From positions 248,948 through 312,947 of the forward strand of contig NZ_SKCG01000002.1 in NCBI RefSeq assembly GCF_005434915.1: a stretch of DNA of 64,000 nt, written 5' to 3'. The notes under the pieces were generated by a model. It was not told where the DNA came from, searched no databases, and was given only the letters and a program-made list of their open reading frames with translations. The first letter of the stretch is position 1; each line of letters opens with the position of its first letter. Source of the stretch: Aurantiacibacter suaedae (GTDB lineage: Bacteria; Pseudomonadota; Alphaproteobacteria; Sphingomonadales; Sphingomonadaceae). Of this stretch, positions 30,741 through 45,922 are shown in pieces. A program made the position numbers and the translations under genes.

Positions 30741-30813
30741 TTCTCAGTTCCCTTGAGAGGGGAAAAACAGGGGGCGATGGGGGTGGGCGGCAACCGGTGC
30801 CGCCCGCTCCCTG

Positions 30814-34983
<4,170 letters not shown>

Positions 34984-35180
34984 AGGGGACTTGTGCCTCT
35001 TGCCTTGAAATTTCGAGTCGGGCGGGAGGGCCATGAGACGACGAAATGCCACAAGGCCAGCCACCGATAGCGGTGGCCGCATTGCAGCGTTCCCTCAGGT
35101 CTCACGGATTGCCGAAAGCTTCCTTCCGATGCGCACCCCCGCGTTAGGCGCGCCTTGCTCGAAGCTTTTAGTGTGGCTGC

Positions 35181-35209
35181 GATATAAGGCGCAGGCCCGC
35201 CCCCGTCAA
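35181..35209 (-). promoter_or_regulatory. Sigma70-type promoter of rpoBC
   Basis: On the reverse strand TTGACG and TATATC are separated by exactly 17 bp, a near-ideal pair. It would give a 5' leader of roughly 190 nt before rpoB. The gap between rpoB and the divergent transporter gene shows nothing else I can support. Confidence 0.7.
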
Positions 35210-35278
35210 CCAGGCCGATCACCGCACTTTATTGCACTGCAACAGCCAAGGCCGTTGCCTCTTGCGCCGGGCGCGGCC

Positions 35279-36550
35279 ATGCTGGGCATCCCTATTGCCC
35301 TCGCGCGGAGTGTGCGCTTGCCTATCAGTATTGCCGGGATCGTCAGCCTTTTCGCGCTTGCCCTGCTGATTTCCACCAACCGCCGCAAGATTCGCCCGCG
35401 CATCGTGCTGGCAGCTTTCGCCATGCAGGCGGCCATGTCGCTGCTGATTCTGCGCACGCCCTGGGGCGCGGACTTCATGGCGGCGCTCACGCGCGGAGCC
35501 TCCAACCTGCTCGCCTATTCGCGCGTGGGGACCGAATTTATCTTCGGCAACCTCGCCAGCCCGGAACTGGGCGGCGCGTCCTTCGCGTTGCAAGCGCTGA
35601 CCGTGATCATCTTCTTCGCCTCGCTGGTGGCGGTGCTCGACCATATCGGACTTATCGGCCTCATCGTTCGCTGGGTGGGCGGCGCAATCGCCCTGATCAC
35701 CGGGGTCAGCCGGGTCGAATCGCTGGGGGCAGCCGCCAACATCTTCATCGGCCAGGGCGAAGCCCCACTGGCGGTGAAGGCCTATCTCGCCAACATGACG
35801 CGCTCGCAGCTGTTCGTGCTGATGACCGTGGGCATGACCAGCGTCGCCGGATCGGTGATGGCGGCCTACATCGCAATGCTCGGCTCGCAGCTGGCTCCCT
35901 ATCTGCTTGCCGCCGCGCTGATGAGCGCGCCCGCGGGCATCCTTATGGCCAAGCTGGTAGTGCCCGACGAGGAAGACGAACCCACCGAACCCGAGCGCGT
36001 GGTTGTGGGCTCCGAAGACGAGGACGCCCCGGCCAATGTCATCATGGCCGCCGCCAACGGGGCGATCACCGGCCTGCAACTGGCCGCGGGCGTAGGCGCG
36101 ATGCTGCTCGCTTTCGTCTCGCTGGTGGCGCTCGCCAATGGGTTGCTCGGCTGGGTGGGGGCATTGGCCGGGATCGACGGCCTCACCTTCGAGCGTCTGC
36201 TTGGCTACGCCTTCTCGCCCGTAATGTACCTGGTCGGCGTACCCTGGGGCGATGCGCAGGCGGCAGGCGGTCTGTTCGGGCAGAAGATTGTCCTCAACGA
36301 ATTCGTCGCCTTTCTCAGCCTTGAGGCGATGAACGGAGCGCTTGGCCCGCGCAGCACGGCTATCGTGACCTTTGCCCTGTGCGGCTTTGCCAATATCAGC
36401 TCGATTGCGATCCAGATGGCGGCGTTCGGCGTGCTGGCGCCCTCGCAGCGAGCCAATGTGGCAGCACTGGGGCTGCGCTCGCTTGCCGCCGCTTCGCTTG
36501 CCAACCTGATGAGCGCGGCGTTGGCGGGGCTGTTCCTGACCGGCGCCTGA
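35279..36550 (+). CDS. Concentrative nucleoside transporter (NupC/CNT family)
   Basis: This 423-residue inner-membrane protein has about ten hydrophobic helices. The CNT landmarks GASNLLAYSRVGTEFIFG, ANIFIGQGEAPLAVKAYL, MTVGMTSVAGSVMAAYI, the VLNEFVAFLSL helix and CGFANISSIAIQ are present; the GQ-x-E-x-P motif binds the nucleoside. It should import nucleosides with Na+ or H+. A charged loop (EDEPTEPERVVVGSEDEDA) sits mid-protein. The start is uncertain: ATG 35279 adds some 14 residues before the first helix, and a GTG at about 35309 is an alternative. Confidence 0.9.
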   Translation: MLGIPIALARSVRLPISIAGIVSLFALALLISTNRRKIRPRIVLAAFAMQAAMSLLILRTPWGADFMAALTRGASNLLAYSRVGTEFIFGNLASPELGGASFALQALTVIIFFASLVAVLDHIGLIGLIVRWVGGAIALITGVSRVESLGAAANIFIGQGEAPLAVKAYLANMTRSQLFVLMTVGMTSVAGSVMAAYIAMLGSQLAPYLLAAALMSAPAGILMAKLVVPDEEDEPTEPERVVVGSEDEDAPANVIMAAANGAITGLQLAAGVGAMLLAFVSLVALANGLLGWVGALAGIDGLTFERLLGYAFSPVMYLVGVPWGDAQAAGGLFGQKIVLNEFVAFLSLEAMNGALGPRSTAIVTFALCGFANISSIAIQMAAFGVLAPSQRANVAALGLRSLAAASLANLMSAALAGLFLTGA

Positions 36551-36654
36551 TCGAAGACGGAAACGCCCGGCCAAAAAAAAGTTGCATCCTGACAGGAACT
36601 ATCGGTCTTGCTGGCAGTTACACCCCAATCCAACCACCCCAGGGGGAATTGAAA

Positions 36655-36897
36655 ATGAAGAAGATCTTGCTTGCCGCACCCGCCGTTCTGCTCGTCGCTG
36701 CCTGTGGCGGTTCGCCGGCTGAAGAAGCCGAAGATGTGCAGGAAGAAGCGATCGAAGCTCAGGGCGAAGTGATGGACGAGCAGGCCGAGGCTCTCGAAGC
36801 CCAGGCCGACGAACTGGAAGACGCAGGCATGGAAGCCGAAGCCGAGGCCACCGAGAACAAGGCCGAAGAGCTGGAAGACACTGCCGACCAGATGTAA
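36655..36897 (+). CDS. Small acidic lipoprotein with coiled-coil tail
   Basis: This 80-residue protein has a lipoprotein signal ending LVAAC with Cys17 as the lipid-modified residue. The mature part is almost all Glu, Ala, Asp and Gln in heptad-like order (EEAIEAQGEVMDEQAEALEA), so it should be one long acidic helix anchored in a membrane. No family is recognised; such small lipoproteins are abundant in this order. AGGGGGAATTG before the ATG serves as ribosome site, and a terminator follows 53 bp downstream. Confidence 0.75.
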   Translation: MKKILLAAPAVLLVAACGGSPAEEAEDVQEEAIEAQGEVMDEQAEALEAQADELEDAGMEAEAEATENKAEELEDTADQM

Positions 36898-36950
36898 TCC
36901 GGCTTTGCCATCCGCGCCAATCGGTTGCGGCTGGCTTGTTTCAGGAGAGG

Positions 36951-36980
36951 AAGGCCCGCCCACGAAGGCGGGCCTTTTCT
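36951..36980 (+). terminator. Rho-independent terminator after the acidic lipoprotein
   Basis: AAGGCCCGCC, six-base loop CACGAA, then GGCGGGCCTT followed by TTCTTTT. A perfect 10-bp stem with a T-rich tail in the rightward direction. Confidence 0.88.
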
Positions 36981-37104
36981 TTTGCTTCACTTCAACAGCA
37001 GCTTTGCCGCCAACTCCGACGTCTCCAGCAGCTCGCTCGTCGCGCGGTATGGGCAATGGTCACATCAGCACCTTGATGCCGTAGCTACAATTGTTCCGCG
37101 AAAG

Positions 37105-38601
37105 TCAGCGCATCAGTGAGGCGGCAGGATAAAAGTCTGTTGGAATCATCCGAGCATATTGCAAATAGGCTTGGCGCAAAGACTTGTCGCGTTCCAGCAG
37201 GTCGCGCGGCTTCGGCAGAATAGAGCGGGTGTAGAACATGTCGAATGCGTCATCCTGAAGCTCATCGATCAGGCTTCGGCGGAGCTGTTCATCGCCAAGC
37301 GCCGCTAGCAGCACGTCCACCGCTTCTTTTTCTTGATCGAGACAAAGCAAGCCCTCTGCGAGCAGCCCCGCATGCTGTTCGGCCTCAAGGCGCAAATCGT
37401 CGACCAGCAAGAGCGCCTCTTCGGTGCGGTCGAGCGAGTTGAGCGCACAGATCCGGTCCCGCAGGATGAGCGCGCGAGCATAGGGCGACCCATGCTCTCT
37501 CGCTACTTCGGCAGCCTGCTCAGCAGCAACGAGACCTTCCTCCCACCGCCCCTGCCCCACCAGTCGCGATGCCCGATTGATGGCAAAGTTCACGCGCCAG
37601 TAGTCATCTTCACCATCAGCGTCCCCGATCAGGTCAAACACCGCATCTGCTTGGGTCTGTCGCCCGAGCGCATCAAGGGCGTAGGCCTTCAGATTGAGCG
37701 CCCAGCCTTCATCTTCGTCCAGCGTATCGGCAAGATCAGGTCGCCCGGTCGCGGCATCGGCCATTTCGATAACTTGCGCAAATTCGCCAGCATAATACAG
37801 CGCATGGAGCGCCTGGGAAAGCGCTTCGGTATCGTCTGACTCCGCCTCCAATTCGCCAAGGCTGCGCTCCTTGTAATGACGTGTTATCCGCTGAAAGCCC
37901 GGCCCCACGCGCTCCTCTAGCAATGGCCAAAGCTGCGTGAATTGCCGATCGGCCAGAAGACGGGCATAGGTGGGCGGTTGGTGGATCTCGTGGATCAATC
38001 GCCGAGCGAGCTCAATATCCCCGTCCCGCGCCACCGCGCCCAGAGCATTGATCGCGAAAATCGGCCTGACGTCGGGATCGACAGTGTACAGAAGCCCAGC
38101 GCGCATCTCGGAGGCGAGCATCTCTTCCAGTTCGCGACCGCTACCGTTCTGCCGTGCAGCACGAATCGCAAAGCCCACAAGGTCCGGACCAAGCGCGTCG
38201 CGGACCTTGGGGTCTCCAGACTGCAACACGGCCCGGAAACGAGCGTTCGTTTCTGCTCCGTCATCGGTCGCGACTGCAAGATAGAGAGCTTGCGGCGGAA
38301 AAACCTCTCCCCCTGCAGCTTCGAGGCGCTGCAACTCACCGTATGCTTCCGCATAGGCTTTGCGTTTCCCTGCGCAGTTGATGCGGGCATGCGCCAGAGA
38401 CTCGTTTAGCTGCATTAATTCAGGCTGGCGCGCCTGCAACTCCGCCAGGATCGGGACCGCCCGTGCGCAAGGCTCGGCCCATGTGTCGGCCGACCGTAGC
38501 TGTGCCCCCAATTTCTCGCCCGACATCGCTTTGTAATTCTCAGCCGGAGGAGGCATAGGCTCTTCGGCCATAACGGGAGCCGCCAGCATCGACATGCCCA
38601 C
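37105..38601 (-). CDS. Large exported helical-repeat protein with uncertain start (unknown function)
   Basis: This protein has about 498 residues from GTG 38601. The body is all-helical, with TPR-like alternation (for example ALNLKAYALDALGRQTQADAVF and SRLVGQGRWEEGLVAAEQAAEVAREHG). No catalytic motif is seen. A signal peptide seems intended (…TVGMSMLAAPVMAEEP), yet from GTG 38601 it would be only 12 residues and lack a basic end. The frame is open further upstream and reads IIKPSLLRCALTVGMSML, a good signal peptide, but contains no ATG, GTG or TTG; the only candidates are CTG at 38640 or ATC at 38637 or 38634, behind a GGAG at 38643-38646. It stands alone, divergent from rplJ. Confidence 0.7.
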   Translation of the reverse strand: MGMSMLAAPVMAEEPMPPPAENYKAMSGEKLGAQLRSADTWAEPCARAVPILAELQARQPELMQLNESLAHARINCAGKRKAYAEAYGELQRLEAAGGEVFPPQALYLAVATDDGAETNARFRAVLQSGDPKVRDALGPDLVGFAIRAARQNGSGRELEEMLASEMRAGLLYTVDPDVRPIFAINALGAVARDGDIELARRLIHEIHQPPTYARLLADRQFTQLWPLLEERVGPGFQRITRHYKERSLGELEAESDDTEALSQALHALYYAGEFAQVIEMADAATGRPDLADTLDEDEGWALNLKAYALDALGRQTQADAVFDLIGDADGEDDYWRVNFAINRASRLVGQGRWEEGLVAAEQAAEVAREHGSPYARALILRDRICALNSLDRTEEALLLVDDLRLEAEQHAGLLAEGLLCLDQEKEAVDVLLAALGDEQLRRSLIDELQDDAFDMFYTRSILPKPRDLLERDKSLRQAYLQYARMIPTDFYPAASLMR

Positions 38602-39055
38602 GGTGAGCGCGCAGCGTAACAGGCTAGGTTTGATGATCAGGACTCCATCTGGCTGAGAGACGTACGCGCTCTCGCGCCAAGCTTATGCATATATTTGGAG
38701 ACCGGACAAAGACCTCCCGCTGACAAACCGAGCCGGTCGCCGCTCAGACCCAGCCACAACCATTGGCGAATCGCTTGACCTTTCGCGCCAGATGACTATC
38801 AGCCCGCTCCGACCGCTCTTTGCAGCGGTCATCCGTCCGAGACAGTTGGTGACCGGGATCTGCCGGTCTTAATTCCCAGCCTAGACGGGGACAGAGATTT
38901 TCGGGCCAGCCCTAGGGCTGCTCCCGTTCGCGCCATTCGCGCTCCTCCTTCCCTTGTCAAACGGACCAATGCCCACGGTGCATCAGCATCGTGGTTACGT
39001 GAGCCGGTCGCGGCTCCGCTTTGGCGGGATCGCGGCCATAGTGAAGGAGTAAGGC
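38602..39055 (+). promoter_or_regulatory. Long leader/promoter region of rplJL
   Basis: There is no gene in these 454 bp. A sigma70-like promoter reads TTGACC (38775-38780), 16-bp spacer, TATCAG (38797-38802), giving a leader of about 250 nt. Two near-identical hairpins GAGCCGGTCGC-x-GCTC occur at 38730-38745 and 39001-39016 (15 of 16 bases alike). Another stem, CACGGTGC-ATCA-GCATCGTG, lies at about 38976-38995. rplJ leaders in bacteria are known to bind L10 for feedback control; which of these elements would do so here is inference. Confidence 0.5.
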
Positions 39056-39571
39056 ATGGATCGTTCGCAGAAAGCCGACGCGGTCGCCCAGCTCAACACG
39101 GTCTTCAACGAGGTCGGCGTGGTGGTTGTCACCCGCAACCTTGGCTTGTCGGTGGAACAGACCACCGACCTGCGCAACAAGATGCGTGATGCTGGTGCGT
39201 CCTACAAGGTTGCGAAGAACCGCCTCGCCAAGCTCGCCCTGAAGGACACCGACTACGAAGGCATTGGTGAGTATCTCACCGGCCCGACGGGTCTGGCCTG
39301 GTCGACCGACCCGGTTGCAGCTGCCAAGGCTGCGGTGGAATTCGCCAAGACCAACGACAAGCTTGAAATTGTCGGCGGTTCGCTGGGCGCAGTGAAGCTC
39401 GATGAAGCAGGGGTCAAGGCGCTCGCCGCGATGCCCAGCCTCGACGAGCTGCGGGGCAAGATCGTGGGTCTCGTCAACGCACCGGCAACCAAGGTTGCTC
39501 AGGTCGTCAACGCGCCTGCGGCCAAGCTTGCCCGCGTCTTCGGTGCATATGCCGCCAAGGACGCCGCGTAA
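39056..39571 (+). CDS. rplJ: Ribosomal protein L10
   Basis: This 171-residue protein is the base of the ribosomal stalk, binding 23S rRNA at its N-terminal part and L7/L12 dimers through its C-terminal helix. Seen: VVVTRNLGLSVEQTTDLR, YKVAKNRLAKLAL and the C-terminal ARVFGAYAAKDAA. GAAGGAG lies 8 bp upstream of the ATG. It is followed by rplL after 75 bp. The gene pair is uncoupled from rpoBC, which lie on the other strand. Confidence 0.97.
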   Translation: MDRSQKADAVAQLNTVFNEVGVVVVTRNLGLSVEQTTDLRNKMRDAGASYKVAKNRLAKLALKDTDYEGIGEYLTGPTGLAWSTDPVAAAKAAVEFAKTNDKLEIVGGSLGAVKLDEAGVKALAAMPSLDELRGKIVGLVNAPATKVAQVVNAPAAKLARVFGAYAAKDAA

Positions 39572-39646
39572 GCGGTTTCTCGCATTTCGAAACGAAACAT
39601 CTTGGGGCGCATCTTTTTCGCCCCGCCCAATTTGGAGTGAAGCACA

Positions 39647-40024
39647 ATGGCCGATATTGCCAAGCTTGTTGAAGACCTGTCCGCGCTGACCGTCATGGAA
39701 GCCGCTGAACTTGCTACTGCCCTGGAAGAAGCATGGGGCGTCAGCGCCGCTGCTGCCGTGGCCGTGGCTGCCCCCGGCGGTGCCGGTGGCGATGCCCCCG
39801 CCGCTGAAGAGAAGGACGAATTCGACGTCATCCTCACCGGCGACGGCGGCAAGAAGATCCAGGTGATCAAGGAAGTCCGCGGCATCACGGGCCTCGGCCT
39901 GACCGAAGCCAAGGCTCTCGTCGAAGGCGCGCCGAAGGCCGTCAAGGAAGGCGTGAACAAGGCGGAAGCCGAAGAGATCAAGAGCAAGATCGAAGCTGCC
40001 GGCGGTACCGTCGAGCTCAAGTAA
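39647..40024 (+). CDS. rplL: Ribosomal protein L7/L12
   Basis: This 125-residue stalk protein recruits translation factors. It has an N-terminal dimerisation domain ([22 protein letters not shown]), a flexible Ala/Gly/Pro hinge (about residues 36-58) and the compact C-terminal domain with [20 protein letters not shown] and [13 protein letters not shown]. The SD GGAGTGA precedes the ATG. A strong terminator follows about 50 bp after the stop, so rplJL form a closed two-gene unit. Confidence 0.97.
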   Translation: MADIAKLVEDLSALTVMEAAELATALEEAWGVSAAAAVAVAAPGGAGGDAPAAEEKDEFDVILTGDGGKKIQVIKEVRGITGLGLTEAKALVEGAPKAVKEGVNKAEAEEIKSKIEAAGGTVELK

Positions 40025-40075
40025 TCATCTGCCCCTCTTGGGGCGATTACGCTTCGATCCAAGCGGATCAAACAG

Positions 40076-40108
40076 AAAGGGCGGCACCGCGATGGTGCCG
40101 CCCTTTTT
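40076..40108 (+). terminator. Rho-independent terminator after rplL
   Basis: AAAGGGCGGCACC, loop GCGAT, then GGTGCCGCCCTTTTT: a 13-bp perfect stem with a T-run. It closes the rplJL unit, which confirms that transcription does not go on to polymerase genes here. Confidence 0.93.
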
Positions 40109-40169
40109 GTATCCAGCCTCTCCAGAACAAAGGAAATGCGGCGACCCGAGGCCGCCGCACCCCCCATAT

Positions 40170-40766
40170 CTAGAGCGTCTTCAGATAGGTGACGATTTCC
40201 CCGGCCTGCTGCGCATTCACCCCCGGAGCCGGCATCGAGCCACCGGGAACGACCGCATGCGGATCGACCAGATAGCGGCGCAGGTTCGCCTCGTTCCAGG
40301 TAAGGTTGCTGCTCTTCATGCTCGCACTATAGGCGAAGCCCGATACGCCACCCGCCTTGCGCCCGACCACACCGGCAAGCGAAGGGCCAACCATGTTCTG
40401 GCCCGGCGTAACCGAGTGACACACGGTGCAGATCGCGAAGCTATCGGGCGGGCCAGCCGATGCAGCAGCAGCCTGCGTCGGCGTGGCAGACGGGCGGGCG
40501 CTGGCCGAAGCGCTCGGCTTGGGCGAAGGGCTCGCGCTCGCGGTAGCGGCGGGCTCCTCGACTTCGACATCGACCTCGGTGACCTCGTCATCGCTCGCCG
40601 CTTCGGCTGCGTCGGCGGCTTGCGCCAGTTCGACCTCGTCGACCGCGCCGTTGTCGGCGGCGACTTCTTCAACTTCCGCCTCGTTCGCATTTTCGGGCGG
40701 ACCGCCACATGCGGCAAGCGCAAGCGCCGCAAGCGAAACGGTGGCGAGCGAAATCGAAATACGCAT
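40170..40766 (-). CDS. Lipid-anchored class I cytochrome c
   Basis: This 198-residue protein has a lipoprotein signal with LAAC (Cys20). Then comes an acidic and Ala/Ser/Pro low-complexity spacer of about 85 residues (SASASPSPKPSASASARPSA). The C-terminal cytochrome domain has the haem site C113-T-V-C116-H117, GPSLAGVVGRKAGG, and the sixth ligand Met178 in GGSMPAP. This gives a mono-haem carrier tethered at a distance from the periplasmic membrane face, suited to shuttling electrons between respiratory complexes. It resembles membrane-anchored cytochrome c-552-type proteins, but the anchor is a lipid rather than a helix. Confidence 0.9.
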   Translation of the reverse strand: MRISISLATVSLAALALAACGGPPENANEAEVEEVAADNGAVDEVELAQAADAAEAASDDEVTEVDVEVEEPAATASASPSPKPSASASARPSATPTQAAAASAGPPDSFAICTVCHSVTPGQNMVGPSLAGVVGRKAGGVSGFAYSASMKSSNLTWNEANLRRYLVDPHAVVPGGSMPAPGVNAQQAGEIVTYLKTL

Positions 40767-40941
40767 CTACGGGAATCCTCCGACTGTTTTCTCGCACTTA
40801 GAGGGCAAGGGGCGCCTTGGGCAAGAGGCGCTGCGTTGACTGTGTCCGACAAGCCTCTCCTGTGGTCAAATTTCGCCTGGCGGCGCGCTTTTGCGATTTC
40901 GCTTGCAACAATCTTCGCCTACCCGGGCCGGCTGTTTTGCC

Positions 40942-42342
40942 ATGAAGCCCACTGCGCTCCCTCCCACGCCCGGCTGGAAAGCCGAAAGCGTCGAAACCTT
41001 CCGCCTCGCGGTGCCGCTGGTGCTGGCCAACCTGCTGCAGATGCTGACCTATGCGGTCGACGTGATCTTCATCGCCCGCCTCGGGGCCGAGGAGCTGGCG
41101 GCGTCCTCGCTGGCGGTAGCGATCATCGGCTTCTTGCTGTGGAGCCTTTCCGGCCTGACCGGAGCCGTGGCGCCGATGGCGGCGGCCGAGCTTGGCGCAC
41201 GCGGCCCGGCGCTGCGGCCGATTCGGCGGGCGGTGCGCATGGCGCTGTGGCTCGCCATCGCCTCGGGCGCGATGGCCAGCGTGCTGTGCGCCTTTGCCGA
41301 GCCGTTCATGCTGCTGACGGGGCAAGAGCCGCAGATCGCTGCGCTGGCGGGCAGCTACATGAACCTGCTGTTGCTCTCGCTGATCCCGGCGGTGGCGGGC
41401 AGCGTACTGCGCAGCTTCGTGTCGACGCTCGGCCGCCCGTTCTTTGCCACCGCCATCACCGGGCTCGGCATCTTCATCAATGCAGCCGCGAACTACGCCT
41501 TCATCTTCGGCAACTGGGGTGCGCCAGAGATGGGCCTTCAGGGCGCGGCCATTGCCACGCTGCTTACCACCAGCCTCACCTTCCTTGTCTATGTGATCGC
41601 CATCGCGCGCGATCCGCGCCTCGCGCGGTATCATGTGTTCGGGTTCTTCTGGCGGGCCGATTGGAAGCGGCTGGGCGAACTGGTGCGGATCGGCACGCCG
41701 ATCATGCTGACCATCATGGCCGAGAGCGGCATCTTCGGTGCAGCAGCATTTCTGGTCGGCCTGTTCGGTGCAGCGCAGCTCGCAGCCCATGCTCTCGCGT
41801 TGCAAATCGCCGCGCTCGCTTTCCAGGTGCCGTTCGGGATCGGGCAGGCGGCGACCATCCGGGTCGGCTATTTCCATGGCGCGCGCGATGCGCTGGGCGT
41901 GACCCGTGCGGGCTGGACCGCGATAGGCATGTGCCTCGCCTTTGCGGTGCCCTCGGCGCTGGTGCTGATCGGCGCGCCCGAGCTGCTGCTGCGCATCTAT
42001 ATCGACCCTGATCTGCCCGAAAATGCCGCGCTGGTGACACAAGCGAGCATCTTCCTCGTCGTCGCCTCGGCGTTCCAGCTGTCCGATGGGTTGCAGGCGG
42101 TCGCCGCCGGAGCGCTGCGCGGCTTGAAGGATACGCGCGTGCCGATGTGGATCGCGATCTTCTCCTACTGGGTGCCGGGCTTCGGTCTGGCCATGGTGCT
42201 GGCCTTCACACTCGGGCTGGAAGGCGAGGGCGTGTGGTACGGCCTCGCCCTCGGGCTGAGCGTGGCTGCGGTGCTGCTTTTGTGGCGCTGGCATCGGCGC
42301 GCTGCGCTCGGGCTGGTCACCTACGCGCCGCCCGCTGTGTGA
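40942..42342 (+). CDS. MATE family efflux transporter
   Basis: This 466-residue inner-membrane protein has 12 predicted helices in two similar halves. MATE features include LAVPLVLANLLQMLTYAVD at the N-terminus, FIARLGAEELAASSLA, and the second-half equivalent IGTPIMLTIMAESGIFGAAAFLVGLFGAAQLAAHA. MATE pumps export cationic drugs, metabolites or flavonoids in exchange for H+ or Na+. ATG 40942 is chosen since the product then begins close to the first helix. No regulator is adjacent. Confidence 0.93.
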   Translation: MKPTALPPTPGWKAESVETFRLAVPLVLANLLQMLTYAVDVIFIARLGAEELAASSLAVAIIGFLLWSLSGLTGAVAPMAAAELGARGPALRPIRRAVRMALWLAIASGAMASVLCAFAEPFMLLTGQEPQIAALAGSYMNLLLLSLIPAVAGSVLRSFVSTLGRPFFATAITGLGIFINAAANYAFIFGNWGAPEMGLQGAAIATLLTTSLTFLVYVIAIARDPRLARYHVFGFFWRADWKRLGELVRIGTPIMLTIMAESGIFGAAAFLVGLFGAAQLAAHALALQIAALAFQVPFGIGQAATIRVGYFHGARDALGVTRAGWTAIGMCLAFAVPSALVLIGAPELLLRIYIDPDLPENAALVTQASIFLVVASAFQLSDGLQAVAAGALRGLKDTRVPMWIAIFSYWVPGFGLAMVLAFTLGLEGEGVWYGLALGLSVAAVLLLWRWHRRAALGLVTYAPPAV

Positions 42343-42383
42343 CTGCCAGCGTACCCAAGCAAAATTTTTCCTGACCCAAGGTG

Positions 42384-42412
42384 TTGACGGCCCGCCAGCC
42401 GCCAACCATATC
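42384..42412 (+). promoter_or_regulatory. Sigma70-type promoter of groESL
   Basis: TTGACG, a 17-bp spacer, then CATATC. The predicted transcription start falls right at the CIRCE element, so HrcA bound there would block initiation. Confidence 0.65.
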
Positions 42413-42419
42413 CGCGCCG

Positions 42420-42446
42420 CTGGCACTCTCGCGAGGAGAGTGCCAA
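42420..42446 (+). promoter_or_regulatory. CIRCE element (HrcA operator)
   Basis: The inverted repeat TGGCACTC - nine bases - GAGTGCCA matches the CIRCE consensus (TTAGCACTC-N9-GAGTGCTAA) in all core positions. It sits between the promoter and groES and indicates heat-shock control by the HrcA repressor. Confidence 0.95.
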
Positions 42447-42482
42447 TCGACACATCCAACCTTTTTGGGAAAGGTCACACAC

Positions 42483-44481
<1,999 letters not shown>

Positions 44482-44508
44482 GCCTCCCCCATCTGACCAA
44501 CACACACG

Positions 44509-44545
44509 AAGGGGCCCGGCGGAGCGATCCGCCGGGCCCTTTTGC
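44509..44545 (+). terminator. Rho-independent terminator after groEL
   Basis: AAGGGGCCCGGCGGA, loop GCGA, then TCCGCCGGGCCCTTTT. A long GC-rich stem with a T-run closes the groESL unit. Confidence 0.93.
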
Positions 44546-44580
44546 TTGGCCCCCCGCCCGCCTTGCGATAGCTTCGCGCG

Positions 44581-45861
44581 ATGACAGGGGGCTCCACGCT
44601 AAACCAACCGCACCGCGCCATCGGCCTCTCGGGCGCGGTGCTGATCAACCTCAACGGCGTGGTTGGCTCGGGCATCTTCGCCCTGCCCGCGCTGCTCTAT
44701 GCCGGGGCGGGCGGCTATGCGCCGTTGGTGGTGCTGGCCTATGCGCTGCTCGTGGCCGGGCCCTCGCTGGTCTACGCCCGGCTAAGCACGATGCACGAGG
44801 AATCGGGCGGGCCCCAGCTTTATGTCGAGCACGCTTTCGGGCCATTCGCGGGGTTTCAGGCGGGCTGGTTCCTGCTTGGCCAGAACCTGGCCGCCCGTGC
44901 CGCCAACTTTCACGTGCTGGTAAGCTATCTCGCCGCGCTGTTCCCGCTGTTCGACAACCCCGCCATCCGGCTTGCCACCATCGCGGCTCTGATCGCTCTG
45001 TTTACCGGCCTTGCCGCCGTGGGCACGCGCAGCTCGATCCGCGCGCTGGGGCTCGGCACGCTGCTCAAGCTCGGGCCGATTGTGCTTATCTGTGGGGCCG
45101 GGCTGCTCACCAACGGCGTGCCCAGCACCTTCGCCCTGCCCGAATTCGGCGAAGTTGAATCGATCGCGCTGCTGCTCGCCTATGCCTATTCCGGCGGCGC
45201 GCTTTCCGCCATGGTGGCGGGCGAGGTGCGCGATGCGCGGCGCACCGTCTATCGCTCGATCTTCGTCAATCTGGCAGCGATCGCGCTGCTCTATGCCTTC
45301 GTTCAGTGGGCCTATATCGCCATAGACCCACAGCAGGTGAATGCCGACCGACCGCTCGCCTCGGCGGGAGAGGCAGTGTTCGGCCCGCTCGGCGTGGCGC
45401 TGATCAGCGTGGCGGCGATCTTCTCCACCGGCACCAACCAGCTTAGCTACTTCGTCTCGATGCCGCGCCTGATCTACGGCATGGCCTCGCGCGGCCTGCT
45501 GCCAGCGCTGCTGGCGCGCATTTCGCCGCGCTTCGACACGCCGGCCCCAGCCATCATCGCCTATGGCGTGATCGTCCTCGCACTGGCGCTGAGCGGAACC
45601 TTTGCCACGCTTGCCACCTATATGGTCGCGCTGGAAACGCTGGTGATCCTCCTCACCGTGCTGGCGCTGCCGATGCTGTGGCACATGGGCGAGGGTCGGC
45701 CCCAAGGTGCGATGCTTATCGTTTGGGCCGCACTGGTGGTGTTTGCGCTGGTGTTCAACCTGTGGCTGCTCGCGCAGGTGCCGCTGTCCTCCGCTCTGCC
45801 CACACTCGGGGTGCTGGCGGCCGGCACCGCGTTATACGCCCTTGCCAGCCGTCGCCGCTGA
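44581..45861 (+). CDS. APC superfamily amino acid permease
   Basis: This 426-residue inner-membrane protein has about 12 helices. The first helix region IGLSGAVLINLNGVVGSGIFALPAL contains the GSGIF motif that contacts substrate in LeuT-fold APC transporters. EESGGPQLYVEHAFGPFAG and YAYSGGALSAMVAGEVRDARR are also typical. It should import an amino acid or amine with protons, or exchange them; the substrate is not readable. It is 37 bp after the groEL terminator and so separately expressed. Confidence 0.9.
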   Translation: MTGGSTLNQPHRAIGLSGAVLINLNGVVGSGIFALPALLYAGAGGYAPLVVLAYALLVAGPSLVYARLSTMHEESGGPQLYVEHAFGPFAGFQAGWFLLGQNLAARAANFHVLVSYLAALFPLFDNPAIRLATIAALIALFTGLAAVGTRSSIRALGLGTLLKLGPIVLICGAGLLTNGVPSTFALPEFGEVESIALLLAYAYSGGALSAMVAGEVRDARRTVYRSIFVNLAAIALLYAFVQWAYIAIDPQQVNADRPLASAGEAVFGPLGVALISVAAIFSTGTNQLSYFVSMPRLIYGMASRGLLPALLARISPRFDTPAPAIIAYGVIVLALALSGTFATLATYMVALETLVILLTVLALPMLWHMGEGRPQGAMLIVWAALVVFALVFNLWLLAQVPLSSALPTLGVLAAGTALYALASRRR

Positions 45862-45922
45862 GCTTGCGCTTTGTCTGTTTCGTACTAGCCTTCGCGCCAA
45901 CGACAACGAGAGGGGAAACGAA

